A stretch of 7,318 nucleotides of DNA from an uncultured Bdellovibrio sp. (GCA_946480995.1 CAMLMF010000120.1:1-7318), one strand, 5' to 3'; positions 1 through 6,401 are shown, numbered from the stretch's first letter. Numbers and translations are program-made. The notes: a model not told the origin generated them from the letters alone.

Positions 1-2
1 CA

Positions 3-107
3 GTGCGCTGGGAGCATAAAGAACAATCGCGTGTGCATATCGTGCGCGACAGCTTTGAAATGCTTTTCACTGTGTTAAAGCTGAAATTCAAAATTCTTTT
101 GAAGTAA
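3..107 (+). CDS. C-terminal end of a family 2 glycosyltransferase (polyprenyl-phosphate sugar transferase type), 5' truncated
   Basis: Only the last 34 codons are in the window, read in frame 3 and ending at TAA 105-107. The tail begins VRWEHKEQSRVHIVRDS and continues with EMLFTVLKLKFKILLK. The pattern V-x-W-x-H, S-x-V, then RDS-x-x-ML and a basic hydrophobic end is, from family knowledge, typical of the C-terminus of dolichol/undecaprenyl-phosphate glucosyl- or mannosyltransferases of the ALG5/GtrB type. Those enzymes move a sugar from a nucleotide donor to a membrane polyprenyl phosphate on the cytoplasmic face. The catalytic domain lies outside the window, so donor and acceptor cannot be judged. 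A weak A/T-rich hairpin follows at 180-202. Confidence 0.6.
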   Translation: MRWEHKEQSRVHIVRDSFEMLFTVLKLKFKILLK

Positions 108-179
108 TCACGAAAGCAAAAGATGTAGGTTCTAAAGGCTTATTTCCCGCTATGGAACCGGAAAATAACAACATTGTGC

Positions 180-202
180 ATCAATAACATTGATTTAATT
201 TT
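180..202 (+). terminator. Weak A/T-rich hairpin, possible terminator of the glycosyltransferase gene
   Basis: ATCAAT (180-185) and ATTGAT (189-194) form a perfect 6-bp stem with a 3-base loop, followed by TTAATTTT. The stem has few G:C pairs, so termination would be inefficient. It is placed 73 bases after the stop codon. Confidence 0.3.
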
Positions 203-403
203 AAGCATTTGTGCGGCGAATTAATAATATCATCCATAAGAATCCCTAATAATAAAACACCTTTGGAGCATAAATTCGAGCTGAGGTTCCACTTTGGAAC
301 TACATCAGTCATGACAGAAAATTTCATTTTTTGTGGTGCCAAAAAAAATCGAGGTGGTTCCAAAAGAGTACTTGATAAATCTTTCAGGCTGAAATGAAGT
401 GCT

Positions 404-415
404 TCCTCATGAGGA
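404..415. promoter_or_regulatory. Perfect 12-bp palindrome, candidate operator upstream of the protease
   Basis: TCCTCATGAGGA is identical to its own reverse complement. It lies 40 bases upstream of the protease ATG, just after the candidate -10 at 395-400. Position and symmetry suit a dimeric regulator's site or a 5'-leader hairpin, but no known operator consensus is recognised. Confidence 0.3.
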
Positions 416-454
416 CATCAATTGTTGAGGTCCATGGATTTTGGGGGGATTGAA

Positions 455-2095
455 ATGAAACGCAACGTGTTTACAATTATCCTAACGGTATTGTTTGCAA
501 CGGCAGCTCAAGCAGAGCGAGTAATCGTTATCATGAAAGACAAAGAGTCTTTCAAATCAGCGCACATGGCGTACAAGGCAAAAGGGGCCTACGCACTTAA
601 AGGATTTAAAATCAACGGTCAGCCAAATCAATTGTCCGCAGTTGATGCTCAAGTTGAAGACAGTCTTGAAAACTTGAACACACTTATCATCAACACTGCA
701 AACGAGTCTGAAATTGCAAAATTGCAAGCAAACCCTTCAGTAGCTTATGTTGAAAGAGAAGTGTTCCACGAAGCTCCGCGTCCAGTAAAAGGATTCTTGG
801 CTGCAGCTCGTACATCTTCTGCTCAACAAAAAGTAGGTCAACAAACTCCATGGGGTATCTACTCTGTAAAAGCTCCACAAGCTTGGGCTGCTTCTAAAAA
901 AGGTGAAGGCGCGCGCGTTCTTGTACTTGATACAGGTATCGACGAAGCTCATCCTTCTTTGAAAGCGAACTTCGAAGCGGGCAAAGACTTCACTGGAAAC
1001 TCTTCTGGTTCCGACTACACAGACAGCATCGGTCACGGAACTCACGTTGCCGGCACTATCGCAGGTGTTTTGGATAAAAAAGGTTTCACTGGTGTTGCTC
1101 CAAAAGCAAAAATCTTGGCAGGTCGCGTATGTGCAGCTAACGGTTGCTCAAACGTAGCTATCGCTCAAGGTATCAACTGGGGTATCCAACAAAAAGTAGA
1201 CGTTATCTCTATGTCTCTTGGTGGTATGTGGTCGACTCCTGCAGAACGCGATGCTGTGAGCAGAGCTGACAAAGCAGGTGTTACTGTAGTTGCTGCCTCT
1301 GGTAACGACGGCACTCAACGTGTTTCTTACCCAGCAGCACTTCCAACTGTTATCGCAGTCGGCGCTGTTGACATCAACCACAAGAAAGCAGACTTCTCTC
1401 AATGGGGTCCTGAGTTAGCGGTTGTTGCTCCAGGTGTTGCGGTTGTTTCTTCTGTACCAATGGGTACAGGTCGCGAAGCTTCTGTTGAAATCTCTGTTGG
1501 CACAAAAGCTGGCAAAGTAAACGCTTCCACTTTCCAAGGTGCTAAAGAATTGTTGTCTCCAGAAACAAACACTCTTGTTCCTGGAGGTCTTGGTAAACCA
1601 GAAGATTTTGCGAAAGCAGATGTTAAAGGTAAATACGCTTTGGTGTCTCGTGGCGAAATCAAATTCAGCGAAAAAGTGGACAATGCGATCGCCGCTGGTG
1701 CAGCTGGTATCGTGATCTACAACAACGCTCCAGGTTTGATCCAAGGTGCATTGACTGAAGACGGTTCTACTCTTCCTGTAGCTGTATTCATGATCGAACA
1801 AACTGTTGGTCAAGATTTGCTAAAACAAATCACAGCGGGCCAAGTTGTAAAAGCAACTTTGCAAACTGTTGCAACTGATTACTCAGCTTTCGATGGCACT
1901 TCAATGGCGACTCCACACGTATCGGGTGTTGTAGCTTTGATGAAAGCGGCGAACAAAACTTTGACGGGCGCTCAAGTTAAAGCAATCTTGAAGCAAACAG
2001 CGGTTCCTTTGACTCCTAACACGACAAATGAATACGGTTCAGGTCTTGTTGATGCCGAAGCAGCGGTTAACGCAGCTGTTGCAGCTCCACACTAG
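455..2095 (+). CDS. Secreted subtilisin-like serine protease (S8) with I9 propeptide and PA insert
   Basis: A 546-residue pre-pro-protease exported through the inner membrane. Residues 1-20 (MKRNVFTIILTVLFATAAQA) are a Sec signal peptide with an AQA site. Residues 21 to about 103 resemble an I9 inhibitor/chaperone propeptide ending in AYVEREV. The catalytic domain starts near 129. The triad is visible: Asp159 (VLDTGID), His194 (GHGTHVAGT) and Ser483 (DGTSMATPHV), with oxyanion Asn284 (AASGND). Between Asn284 and Ser483, about residues 350-462, sits a PA domain (KYALVSRGEI, AGAAGIVIYNN), as in Vpr and lactocepin-type enzymes, where it is thought to guide substrate access. Cys226 and Cys231 could form a disulfide. 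I chose ATG 455 over TTG 422 and ATG 434 because it places the signal peptide at the N-terminus and follows a GGGG-rich SD (444-449). The codons (GGT, GCT, AAC, TTC, ATC) are far more biased than in the neighbouring antiporter, suggesting high expression. The physiological substrate is unknown. Confidence 0.93.
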   Translation: MKRNVFTIILTVLFATAAQAERVIVIMKDKESFKSAHMAYKAKGAYALKGFKINGQPNQLSAVDAQVEDSLENLNTLIINTANESEIAKLQANPSVAYVEREVFHEAPRPVKGFLAAARTSSAQQKVGQQTPWGIYSVKAPQAWAASKKGEGARVLVLDTGIDEAHPSLKANFEAGKDFTGNSSGSDYTDSIGHGTHVAGTIAGVLDKKGFTGVAPKAKILAGRVCAANGCSNVAIAQGINWGIQQKVDVISMSLGGMWSTPAERDAVSRADKAGVTVVAASGNDGTQRVSYPAALPTVIAVGAVDINHKKADFSQWGPELAVVAPGVAVVSSVPMGTGREASVEISVGTKAGKVNASTFQGAKELLSPETNTLVPGGLGKPEDFAKADVKGKYALVSRGEIKFSEKVDNAIAAGAAGIVIYNNAPGLIQGALTEDGSTLPVAVFMIEQTVGQDLLKQITAGQVVKATLQTVATDYSAFDGTSMATPHVSGVVALMKAANKTLTGAQVKAILKQTAVPLTPNTTNEYGSGLVDAEAAVNAAVAAPH

Positions 2096-2096
2096 G

Positions 2097-2120
2097 CTTA
2101 GAATTAAAATCTAAGTTTTT
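2097..2120 (+). terminator. First of two tandem terminator hairpins after the protease
   Basis: CTTAGA (2097-2102) pairs with TCTAAG (2110-2115) over a 7-base loop and is followed at once by five T. It starts one base after the stop codon. The stem is A/T-rich and probably weak alone. Confidence 0.55.
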
Positions 2121-2151
2121 AAGACGGCTCCTTTTACAGGGGCCGTTTTTT
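2121..2151 (+). terminator. Strong rho-independent terminator of the protease gene
   Basis: ACGGCTCC (2124-2131) pairs with GGGGCCGT (2139-2146), eight pairs with one U-G wobble and a 7-base loop, and runs into six T (2146-2151). Flanking AAG/TTT can extend the stem. It isolates the protease from the antiporter. Confidence 0.88.
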
Positions 2152-2153
2152 AT

Positions 2154-2182
2154 TTGTACGCCCTCACTTCTCTTGTCATAAT
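2154..2182 (+). promoter_or_regulatory. Candidate sigma-70 promoter for a leaderless antiporter mRNA
   Basis: TTGTAC (2154-2159), a 17-base spacer and CATAAT (2177-2182, 5 of 6 to consensus). Transcription would begin about seven bases past the -10, at or next to the A of ATG 2189. No Shine-Dalgarno is visible before that ATG, which agrees with leaderless initiation. The -35 is only 3 of 6. Confidence 0.5.
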
Positions 2183-2188
2183 TTTCCC

Positions 2189-4408
2189 ATGCAGCATTTA
2201 CCTTCGATGATTTCTGATCTGGCGCTGATTCTTGGGACCGCCGGTCTTGTGACCCTTATTTTTAAAAGATTAAATCAGCCCATCGTTCTGGGTTATTTGG
2301 TTGCTGGATTTCTTGTGGGTCCAAAGACGTCAATTTTCCCCACAGTCGTCAGTGGCGATAGCATCACCTTGTGGGCCGAGGTCGGTGTTATCTTCCTGCT
2401 TTTTGCTTTGGGTTTAGAGTTTAGTTTTAAACGACTTCTGCGTGTCGGTGGAACCTCCAGTTTTACGGCCCTGCTTGAAGTGCCGATGATGATTTTCTTT
2501 GGCTATCTGACGGGCAGGCTGTTGGGTTGGACGACCATGGACAGCTTGTTTTTAGGCGGGATTCTTTCGATTTCCTCAACCTCAATTATCATTCGCACAG
2601 TGGAAGAACTGGGGTTTAAAAACTTAAAGTTCGTCGGTATGGTTTTTGGTGTTTTAGTGATCGAAGATTTGGTCGCAGTCTTGTTGATGGTATTGTTAAC
2701 GACGGTGGCGTTGACGAGAAATTTTGCCGGCACTGAAATGCTTGCGGCGATAGTGAAGCTGTCATTCTTTTTAGCAATTTGGTTCGTGGCAGGAATCTTT
2801 CTTTTGCCGTCATTCTTAAAGCGCGCCCAGCGCCTCTTGACTGAAGAAACAGTTTTGGTTGTGGCCGTGGGTCTTTGTTTATTGATGGTCGTGTTTGCGA
2901 CGACAGTTGGATTCTCTTCCGCCTTAGGGGCATTTATTATGGGGTCCATCTTAGCGGAAACCATTGAAGGTGAACGAATTCATCATTTGGTGGCACCGAT
3001 CAAAAATCTTTTCTCAGCTGTCTTTTTTATTTCCGTGGGAATGTTGATTGATCCCCATGTGATCGCCAACTATTGGCGAGAAGTCCTGCTTCTTTCTGCG
3101 GTGGTCATTGTCGGTAAGACGGTCAGTGTGACTCTGGGATCCATTTTGGCGGGACAAACTTTAAAGTCCTCGGTGCAATCGGGAATGGCCCTTGCGCAGA
3201 TCGGGGAATTTTCATTTATTATCGCAACACTTGGTTTGAATCTCAAAGTGATCAGCGAAAAAATGTATCCCCTGGCTGTGGCGGTTTCGGTTGTGACGGC
3301 TTTTACGACACCTTACATGTTGCGCTCTTCGGAAAAAGTGTATGCCTTGCTTGAACGAGCCCTGCCGCCGCGAATGATTCTGGCCTTAGATAATTACAGC
3401 GTTATTTCTTTTTCAATGTCGGGCAGCCGCGAGTGGCGAGAACAAGTGCGCGCTTACATTTTGAAAGTACTTCTAAATTCGGTTGTCATCATTGCGATTT
3501 TTTTACTCATGGCCCGGGTCTTTTTGCCATTTCTGCTTGAACGCCAAATGGAGGAAGGACCAGCTAAGTTTTTATCTTTAAGTGCGACCCTGGTTTTAAG
3601 TGCGCCGTTCTTATGGGCTTTAGCTTTTGGTAGAACCCGTCAGTTTGATTTGCTGTTAGCAGAACAAAACAAGGGCAGTCATAATTACGTTTTCTTAGTG
3701 TCGCGTATTATGTTGGCTGTGGGTTTAGTCGGGGCCATGGTGGCGCAGTTTGTACCGTTGGTTTGGGCCATTGGTATCACGATCTGGATGGCGGTCGTGG
3801 TAGGATTTATTCTTTCAAAAAAATTACGCGAGATCTATGAATGGTTCGAAGCCCGTTTTCTTTCGAATCTCAATGACGAAGTTCAAAAGAATCATGCGAA
3901 AAAAAGCCATCGCACTTTGGCGCCTTGGGATGCGCATATCACCGAGTTCGTGATTCCCTCAGAAGGGGCCTATGTGGGGATTCCTCTTGCGCAACTGTCT
4001 ATTCGCGAAAATTATGGGGTCACCATTGCATTGATTGAGCGGGGGCGTCGACGTATCACAGCGCCGGGGCGCAATGAGTGCTTAATGCCCCATGATCAGG
4101 TGCATGTTATCGGGACTGACGAGCAACTGTTAAAGTTTAAGCTTTTTATCGACGTGGAAGGGGCTGTCGAAAATTCCCCAATGGAAGAAATCGAATACAG
4201 TCTTGAACAATATCTGCTGAGTGATTCTTCCCCTTATTTGCGTAAAAGTATCAGAGACTGCGGATTGCGTGAAGCGACTAGTGGGCTTGTCGTGGGTATT
4301 GAACGTGAAGGAGCAAGAATCTTAAATCCTGACTCTAGTGAGGTTCTGAAACAAGGTGATGTTCTGTGGATTGTCGGGGATAGAGAAAAAATTCTTTCTT
4401 TAGCTTAA
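2189..4408 (+). CDS. CPA2/Kef-type cation:proton antiporter with extra membrane block and two C-terminal RCK_C (TrkA-C) domains
   Basis: A 739-residue inner-membrane protein expected to exchange K+ or Na+ for H+. Residues 8-380 form the Na+/H+ exchanger fold with about 12 helices, including FALGLEFS (72-79), SSTSIII (129-135), the ion-site pair Glu159-Asp160 in VIEDLVAV, GAFIMGSILAE (247-257) and IGEFSFI (338-344). Residues 425-545 add about four more helices. Two soluble domains follow, at about 580-650 and 669-739, each with the ligand-binding RCK_C look (GVTIALIERG, ending VHVIGTDEQL; then GDVLWIVGDREK). The GxGxxG Rossmann (TrkA-N) domain found in KefB/KefC is absent, so NAD or glutathione gating as in Kef is unlikely; RCK_C domains elsewhere bind cyclic dinucleotides or other small ligands, but the ligand here is unknown. 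The start has no SD; ATG 2207 is an alternative. The gene has its own promoter and converges on the aldehyde dehydrogenase. Ion specificity cannot be read from sequence. Confidence 0.9.
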   Translation: MQHLPSMISDLALILGTAGLVTLIFKRLNQPIVLGYLVAGFLVGPKTSIFPTVVSGDSITLWAEVGVIFLLFALGLEFSFKRLLRVGGTSSFTALLEVPMMIFFGYLTGRLLGWTTMDSLFLGGILSISSTSIIIRTVEELGFKNLKFVGMVFGVLVIEDLVAVLLMVLLTTVALTRNFAGTEMLAAIVKLSFFLAIWFVAGIFLLPSFLKRAQRLLTEETVLVVAVGLCLLMVVFATTVGFSSALGAFIMGSILAETIEGERIHHLVAPIKNLFSAVFFISVGMLIDPHVIANYWREVLLLSAVVIVGKTVSVTLGSILAGQTLKSSVQSGMALAQIGEFSFIIATLGLNLKVISEKMYPLAVAVSVVTAFTTPYMLRSSEKVYALLERALPPRMILALDNYSVISFSMSGSREWREQVRAYILKVLLNSVVIIAIFLLMARVFLPFLLERQMEEGPAKFLSLSATLVLSAPFLWALAFGRTRQFDLLLAEQNKGSHNYVFLVSRIMLAVGLVGAMVAQFVPLVWAIGITIWMAVVVGFILSKKLREIYEWFEARFLSNLNDEVQKNHAKKSHRTLAPWDAHITEFVIPSEGAYVGIPLAQLSIRENYGVTIALIERGRRRITAPGRNECLMPHDQVHVIGTDEQLLKFKLFIDVEGAVENSPMEEIEYSLEQYLLSDSSPYLRKSIRDCGLREATSGLVVGIEREGARILNPDSSEVLKQGDVLWIVGDREKILSLA

Positions 4409-4432
4409 GCTCTGCGCTTTAAGGGCAGAGCT
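4408..4432. terminator. Shared hairpin between convergent antiporter and aldehyde dehydrogenase genes
   Basis: AGCTCTGC (4408-4415) and GCAGAGCT (4425-4432) form a perfect 8-bp stem with a 9-base loop. It fills nearly all of the 26 bases between the two stop codons, so it could act on both strands. Neither side has an immediate T run, so it may terminate poorly or stabilise 3' ends. The loop segment GCTTTA (4416-4421) could instead pair with TAAAGC (4436-4441), giving a competing fold. Confidence 0.5.
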
Positions 4433-4434
4433 CA

Positions 4435-5838
4435 CTAAAGCTTCCACTTTAAAATCTTACGAATAAGATCTAACTTGAATGGCGTATAGGGCGGATAAAC
4501 GAGGCGCATAAATTTCCCCCAAGAGCTTTGCTTAAGCACCGCTTTCTCATGGGAAAAAGCCTTAAAGCCAAAAATACCGTGATAATGACCAAGGCCACTT
4601 TCTTGAACGCCGCCAAAGGGCAGTCCATGATGACTAAAATGAATAACCGAATCGTTAATGCAGACGCCGCCAGCGGAGGTGGCTTGCAGAACCTCGTCGA
4701 TATTCAATTTGCTATGCGAGTACATATACAAGGCTAAGGGCTTTGGACGTTCATTGATAAAGTGCACAGCTTCATTCATAGTCTGAAAAGGAATCAGCGG
4801 CAAAAGAGGCCCAAAGATTTCTTCTTTCATGACATTGCTGTGCAGGTCGACTTTCTCTAAAAGTGTCGGTGCCACGAAACGTTTTTCAATGTCCACCTCG
4901 CCCCCATAAGCGATCTCCGCTTTTTTCGCAACGGCGTCCTCGATCAGACTCTTCAGGCGGATGGTGTGCTGCGAAGAAACGATGCTCGCATAATCTGGCG
5001 AGTTCTTTTGCTCTAAAGGGGAGCCGCCATAGAAGGCATTTATTTTTTTAATCAAAGCCTTTTTAAAGCGCTCATAGACGGTGTGCTCGACTAAAACATA
5101 ATCGGGGGCAATACACGTCTGAGAGGCATTGACGAACTTCGCCCAAGCGATCTTTTCAGCTGCCACGTCAATGTCGGCGGAAGCATCCACAATTGTTGGT
5201 GACTTGCCACCAAGTTCCAACGTCACACTGCTCAGGTGACGACTGGCAGCTTCCATAACGATTTTCCCCACGCGTGTGCTGCCGGTGAAAAATATATGAT
5301 CAAAAGGAAGTTTTAATAATTCCTGCGTGGTCTCTGCACCACCTTGAACTAAGGCCACGTGGTTTTCAGAAAAACATTCTTGCACAATCTGCGCAAGAAC
5401 TCGACTGGTGTGGGTTGTGAATTCTGAAGGTTTTAAAATGGCACAATTGCCCGCTGCAAGAGCAGACACCAAGGGGGTCAGGATCAGTTGTAAGGGATAA
5501 TTCCAAGGGCCGATGATAAGACACACGCCGCGAGGTTCTTTATAAATAAAGCTCTTTGTTGTCAGCAGCAACAGCGAGCGTGCTACTTTTTCCGGGCGTG
5601 CCCAACGTGTCAGGTTTTTTTTAACGTGCTGAATTTCCTTTAGTACAGGGTAAATCTCTGTCAGCAAGGTTTCGGCCGCGGGCTTTTTAAAATCAGCTTG
5701 CAGAGCTGCTACGATTTTTTCCTGATGCCGTTCAATAGATTTTTCTAGGGCCGTTAAATGCTCTAGGCGTGTGGCCAGGAGCTCTTTGCGAAGTCGCAGA
5801 CTGTGTTGCTTTTGGTGTAAAAAAACCTGCTCTAACAT
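4435..5838 (-). CDS. Class 3 (ALDH3-like) NAD(P)-dependent aldehyde dehydrogenase
   Basis: A 467-residue enzyme oxidising an aldehyde to its carboxylate with NAD(P)+. The active-site set is complete: Asn113 in GPWNYPLQL, the coenzyme-binding FTGSTRVG (184-191), general base Glu208 in TLELGGKSP, nucleophile Cys242 in NASQTCIAPDY, and EEIFGPLLP (339-347). Length, the single-domain start and the numbering (N113/E208/C242) almost match the class 3 family, which includes ALDH3A1, fatty aldehyde dehydrogenase and coniferyl aldehyde dehydrogenase. The C-terminus (YPPYTPFKLDLIRKIL) is also class 3-like and amphipathic, so membrane association is possible but not shown. Long-chain or aromatic aldehydes from lipid breakdown are likely substrates by family only. 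ATG 5838 gives the expected N-terminus but has no clear SD. The gene stands alone: the terminator at 5994-6022 separates it from the small gene upstream, so it needs its own promoter in 5839-5993. Confidence 0.92.
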   Translation of the reverse strand: MLEQVFLHQKQHSLRLRKELLATRLEHLTALEKSIERHQEKIVAALQADFKKPAAETLLTEIYPVLKEIQHVKKNLTRWARPEKVARSLLLLTTKSFIYKEPRGVCLIIGPWNYPLQLILTPLVSALAAGNCAILKPSEFTTHTSRVLAQIVQECFSENHVALVQGGAETTQELLKLPFDHIFFTGSTRVGKIVMEAASRHLSSVTLELGGKSPTIVDASADIDVAAEKIAWAKFVNASQTCIAPDYVLVEHTVYERFKKALIKKINAFYGGSPLEQKNSPDYASIVSSQHTIRLKSLIEDAVAKKAEIAYGGEVDIEKRFVAPTLLEKVDLHSNVMKEEIFGPLLPLIPFQTMNEAVHFINERPKPLALYMYSHSKLNIDEVLQATSAGGVCINDSVIHFSHHGLPFGGVQESGLGHYHGIFGFKAFSHEKAVLKQSSWGKFMRLVYPPYTPFKLDLIRKILKWKL

Positions 5839-5844
5839 ATCTGT

Positions 5845-5872
5845 ATGGTAGGACTTCTAAATATCTTTGCAA
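5845..5872 (-). promoter_or_regulatory. Weak candidate promoter for the aldehyde dehydrogenase, leaderless geometry
   Basis: On the minus strand TTGCAA (5872-5867), a 16-base spacer and TACCAT (5850-5845), each 4 of 6 to consensus. The -10 ends six bases before ATG 5838, the same spacing as at the antiporter, so the transcript would start at the ATG. The match is weak enough to arise by chance. Confidence 0.25.
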
Positions 5873-5899
5873 TATAATTTCCGTAAGGCTTTCAGTTCC

Positions 5900-5928
5900 C
5901 TTATATGTCGGACCCGAACACTTGCACA
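5900..5928 (-). promoter_or_regulatory. Alternative candidate promoter for the aldehyde dehydrogenase
   Basis: On the minus strand TGTGCA (5928-5923, 3 of 6), a 17-base spacer and TATAAG (5905-5900, 5 of 6). This would start transcription near 5893 and give a leader of about 55 bases. It competes with the leaderless option at 5845-5872. Confidence 0.25.
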
Positions 5929-5993
5929 TGGGAGTTTTCAAAGTGACGAAACGCAAACTTCGAATACGAAAGACGTGACAGACTGCGTTTTAC

Positions 5994-6022
5994 AAAAAAA
6001 TGGGGGAGGTTATCCCTCCCCC
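5994..6022 (-). terminator. Strong rho-independent terminator of the small membrane protein gene
   Basis: Read on the minus strand, GGGGGAGG (6022-6015) pairs perfectly with CCTCCCCC (6009-6002) over a 5-base loop, followed by A and seven T (6000-5994). It lies 65 bases past the stop of the 40-residue gene and has no T run on the plus strand, so it belongs to minus-strand transcription. Such a strong terminator supports a real transcript here. Confidence 0.9.
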
Positions 6023-6086
6023 GGACTCGTGATGAAGGGAACCACCAAACCTTCACACAGAGTCGCCACCAAAATTTATTCAATTC

Positions 6087-6209
6087 CTAGAGTCTTTTGC
6101 GTCGTGCCTCAACTCGTGCAGGGCTGCGTGCAACTGTGATCCACAGTGAGTACATCACAACTCCTGAGTAGAAGAGGCAGAACATTGCTACTCCGTGCAA
6201 GTCTGTCAT
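6087..6209 (-). CDS. Small single-span membrane protein of unknown family (40 residues)
   Basis: ATG 6209 to TAG 6089-6087. The start is fixed by a perfect AAGGAGG (6220-6214) four bases upstream; the longer upstream frame has no such signal. The protein starts MTDLHG, has one hydrophobic segment at residues 7-27 (VAMFCLFYSGVVMYSLWITVA) broken only by small polar residues, and ends in a strongly basic tail, RSPARVEARRKRL. The positive-inside rule predicts the C-terminus in the cytoplasm. It is monocistronic: its own terminator lies downstream and a structured leader upstream. Small proteins of this size often tune a membrane complex (CydX, KdpF, CcoS-like roles), but it does not resemble those sequences to me, and no neighbour names a partner. 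I assign no function. Confidence 0.7.
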   Translation of the reverse strand: MTDLHGVAMFCLFYSGVVMYSLWITVARSPARVEARRKRL

Positions 6210-6213
6210 AAGC

Positions 6214-6221
6214 CCTCCTTT
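6214..6221 (-). promoter_or_regulatory. Shine-Dalgarno deciding the start of the 40-residue gene
   Basis: On the minus strand AAAGGAGG, fully complementary to the 3' end of 16S rRNA, with four bases to ATG 6209. The spacing is slightly short. It lies four bases beyond the last leader hairpin (6240-6225), so folding could affect access. Confidence 0.75.
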
Positions 6222-6224
6222 GTT

Positions 6225-6302
6225 CAGCCTTCCTTGGCTGTTAGAAACATGAAGTGCCATCCTAGCGCTTCTTGTTTCTGTTGAAAGAGCATCCGTGCTC
6301 TT
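6225..6302 (-). promoter_or_regulatory. Structured RNA leader: three adjacent hairpins before the small gene
   Basis: Three stem-loops lie end to end. In minus-strand order: AAGAGCA/TGCTCTT with a 4-base loop (6302-6285, perfect 7 bp); a 15-base stem with a 7-base loop (arms 6279-6265 and 6257-6243, 13 of 15 paired); and CAGCC/GGCTG with loop AAGGAA (6240-6225). The SD follows after a short linker. In plus-strand RNA the middle stem is slightly better (one mismatch, one wobble), so a plus-strand RNA is not excluded. It matches no riboswitch or small RNA class I know. A leader controlling translation or stability of the 40-residue protein is an inference. Confidence 0.45.
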
Positions 6303-6344
6303 AATGTATAGACTGGGCAGGTGTGGGGCGGGGTTAAAGAAAAG

Positions 6345-6361
6345 TGCTAAAAATTTTAGCA
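6345..6361. promoter_or_regulatory. Perfect 17-bp palindrome, candidate operator
   Basis: TGCTAAAAATTTTAGCA: two perfect 8-base arms around one central A. It lies 43 bases upstream of the first leader hairpin and 41 bases before the TTGACT element of the tRNA. It could bind a regulator of the small gene, or be an A/T-rich hairpin. No sigma-70 promoter with good spacing is visible beside it; TATACA at 6310-6305 (minus) is a lone -10 candidate. Confidence 0.35.
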
Positions 6362-6401
6362 AAATAAAATATCCCAAGATTTTTTGTCCTAATGCGTTCT
6401 A

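Larger units (their letters stand above)
108..454. other. Intergenic region upstream of the protease, no convincing gene
   Basis: About 350 bases without a supported gene. Short open frames on both strands start with TTG, lack an SD and encode no recognisable composition. The region holds the weak hairpin at 180-202, a small GGTTCC/GGAACT hairpin near 284-300 and a perfect 12-bp palindrome at 404-415. A possible promoter pairs TTGATA (372-377, 5 of 6 to consensus) with a poor TGAAGT (395-400) over a 17-base spacer. That would give a leader of roughly 48 bases before the protease ATG. Confidence 0.5.

Noticed and set aside
59..187. Open frame overlapping the end of the glycosyltransferase, ending at TAA 185-187
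   Set aside because: It has no start codon of its own, lies in another frame of the glycosyltransferase for its first half, and matches no family tail.
209..397. Plus-strand frame of 62 codons in the protease upstream region
   Set aside because: TTG start, no SD, no recognisable composition, and it crosses a hairpin.
422..454. Longer N-terminus for the protease from TTG 422 or ATG 434
   Set aside because: It would put a non-hydrophobic stretch before the signal peptide; ATG 455 has the better SD position.
5928..5978. Plus-strand 16-residue basic peptide starting MGVFKV
   Set aside because: Very short, no SD, and no convincing promoter in the right place; could be chance.
5901..6083. Minus-strand frame of 60 codons rich in Trp downstream of the small gene
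   Set aside because: TTG start, runs straight through the strong terminator at 5994-6022, and has no family signal.
6210..6377. N-terminal extension of the small membrane protein to 96 residues
   Set aside because: It would read through three hairpins and its start has no SD, while ATG 6209 has a perfect one.
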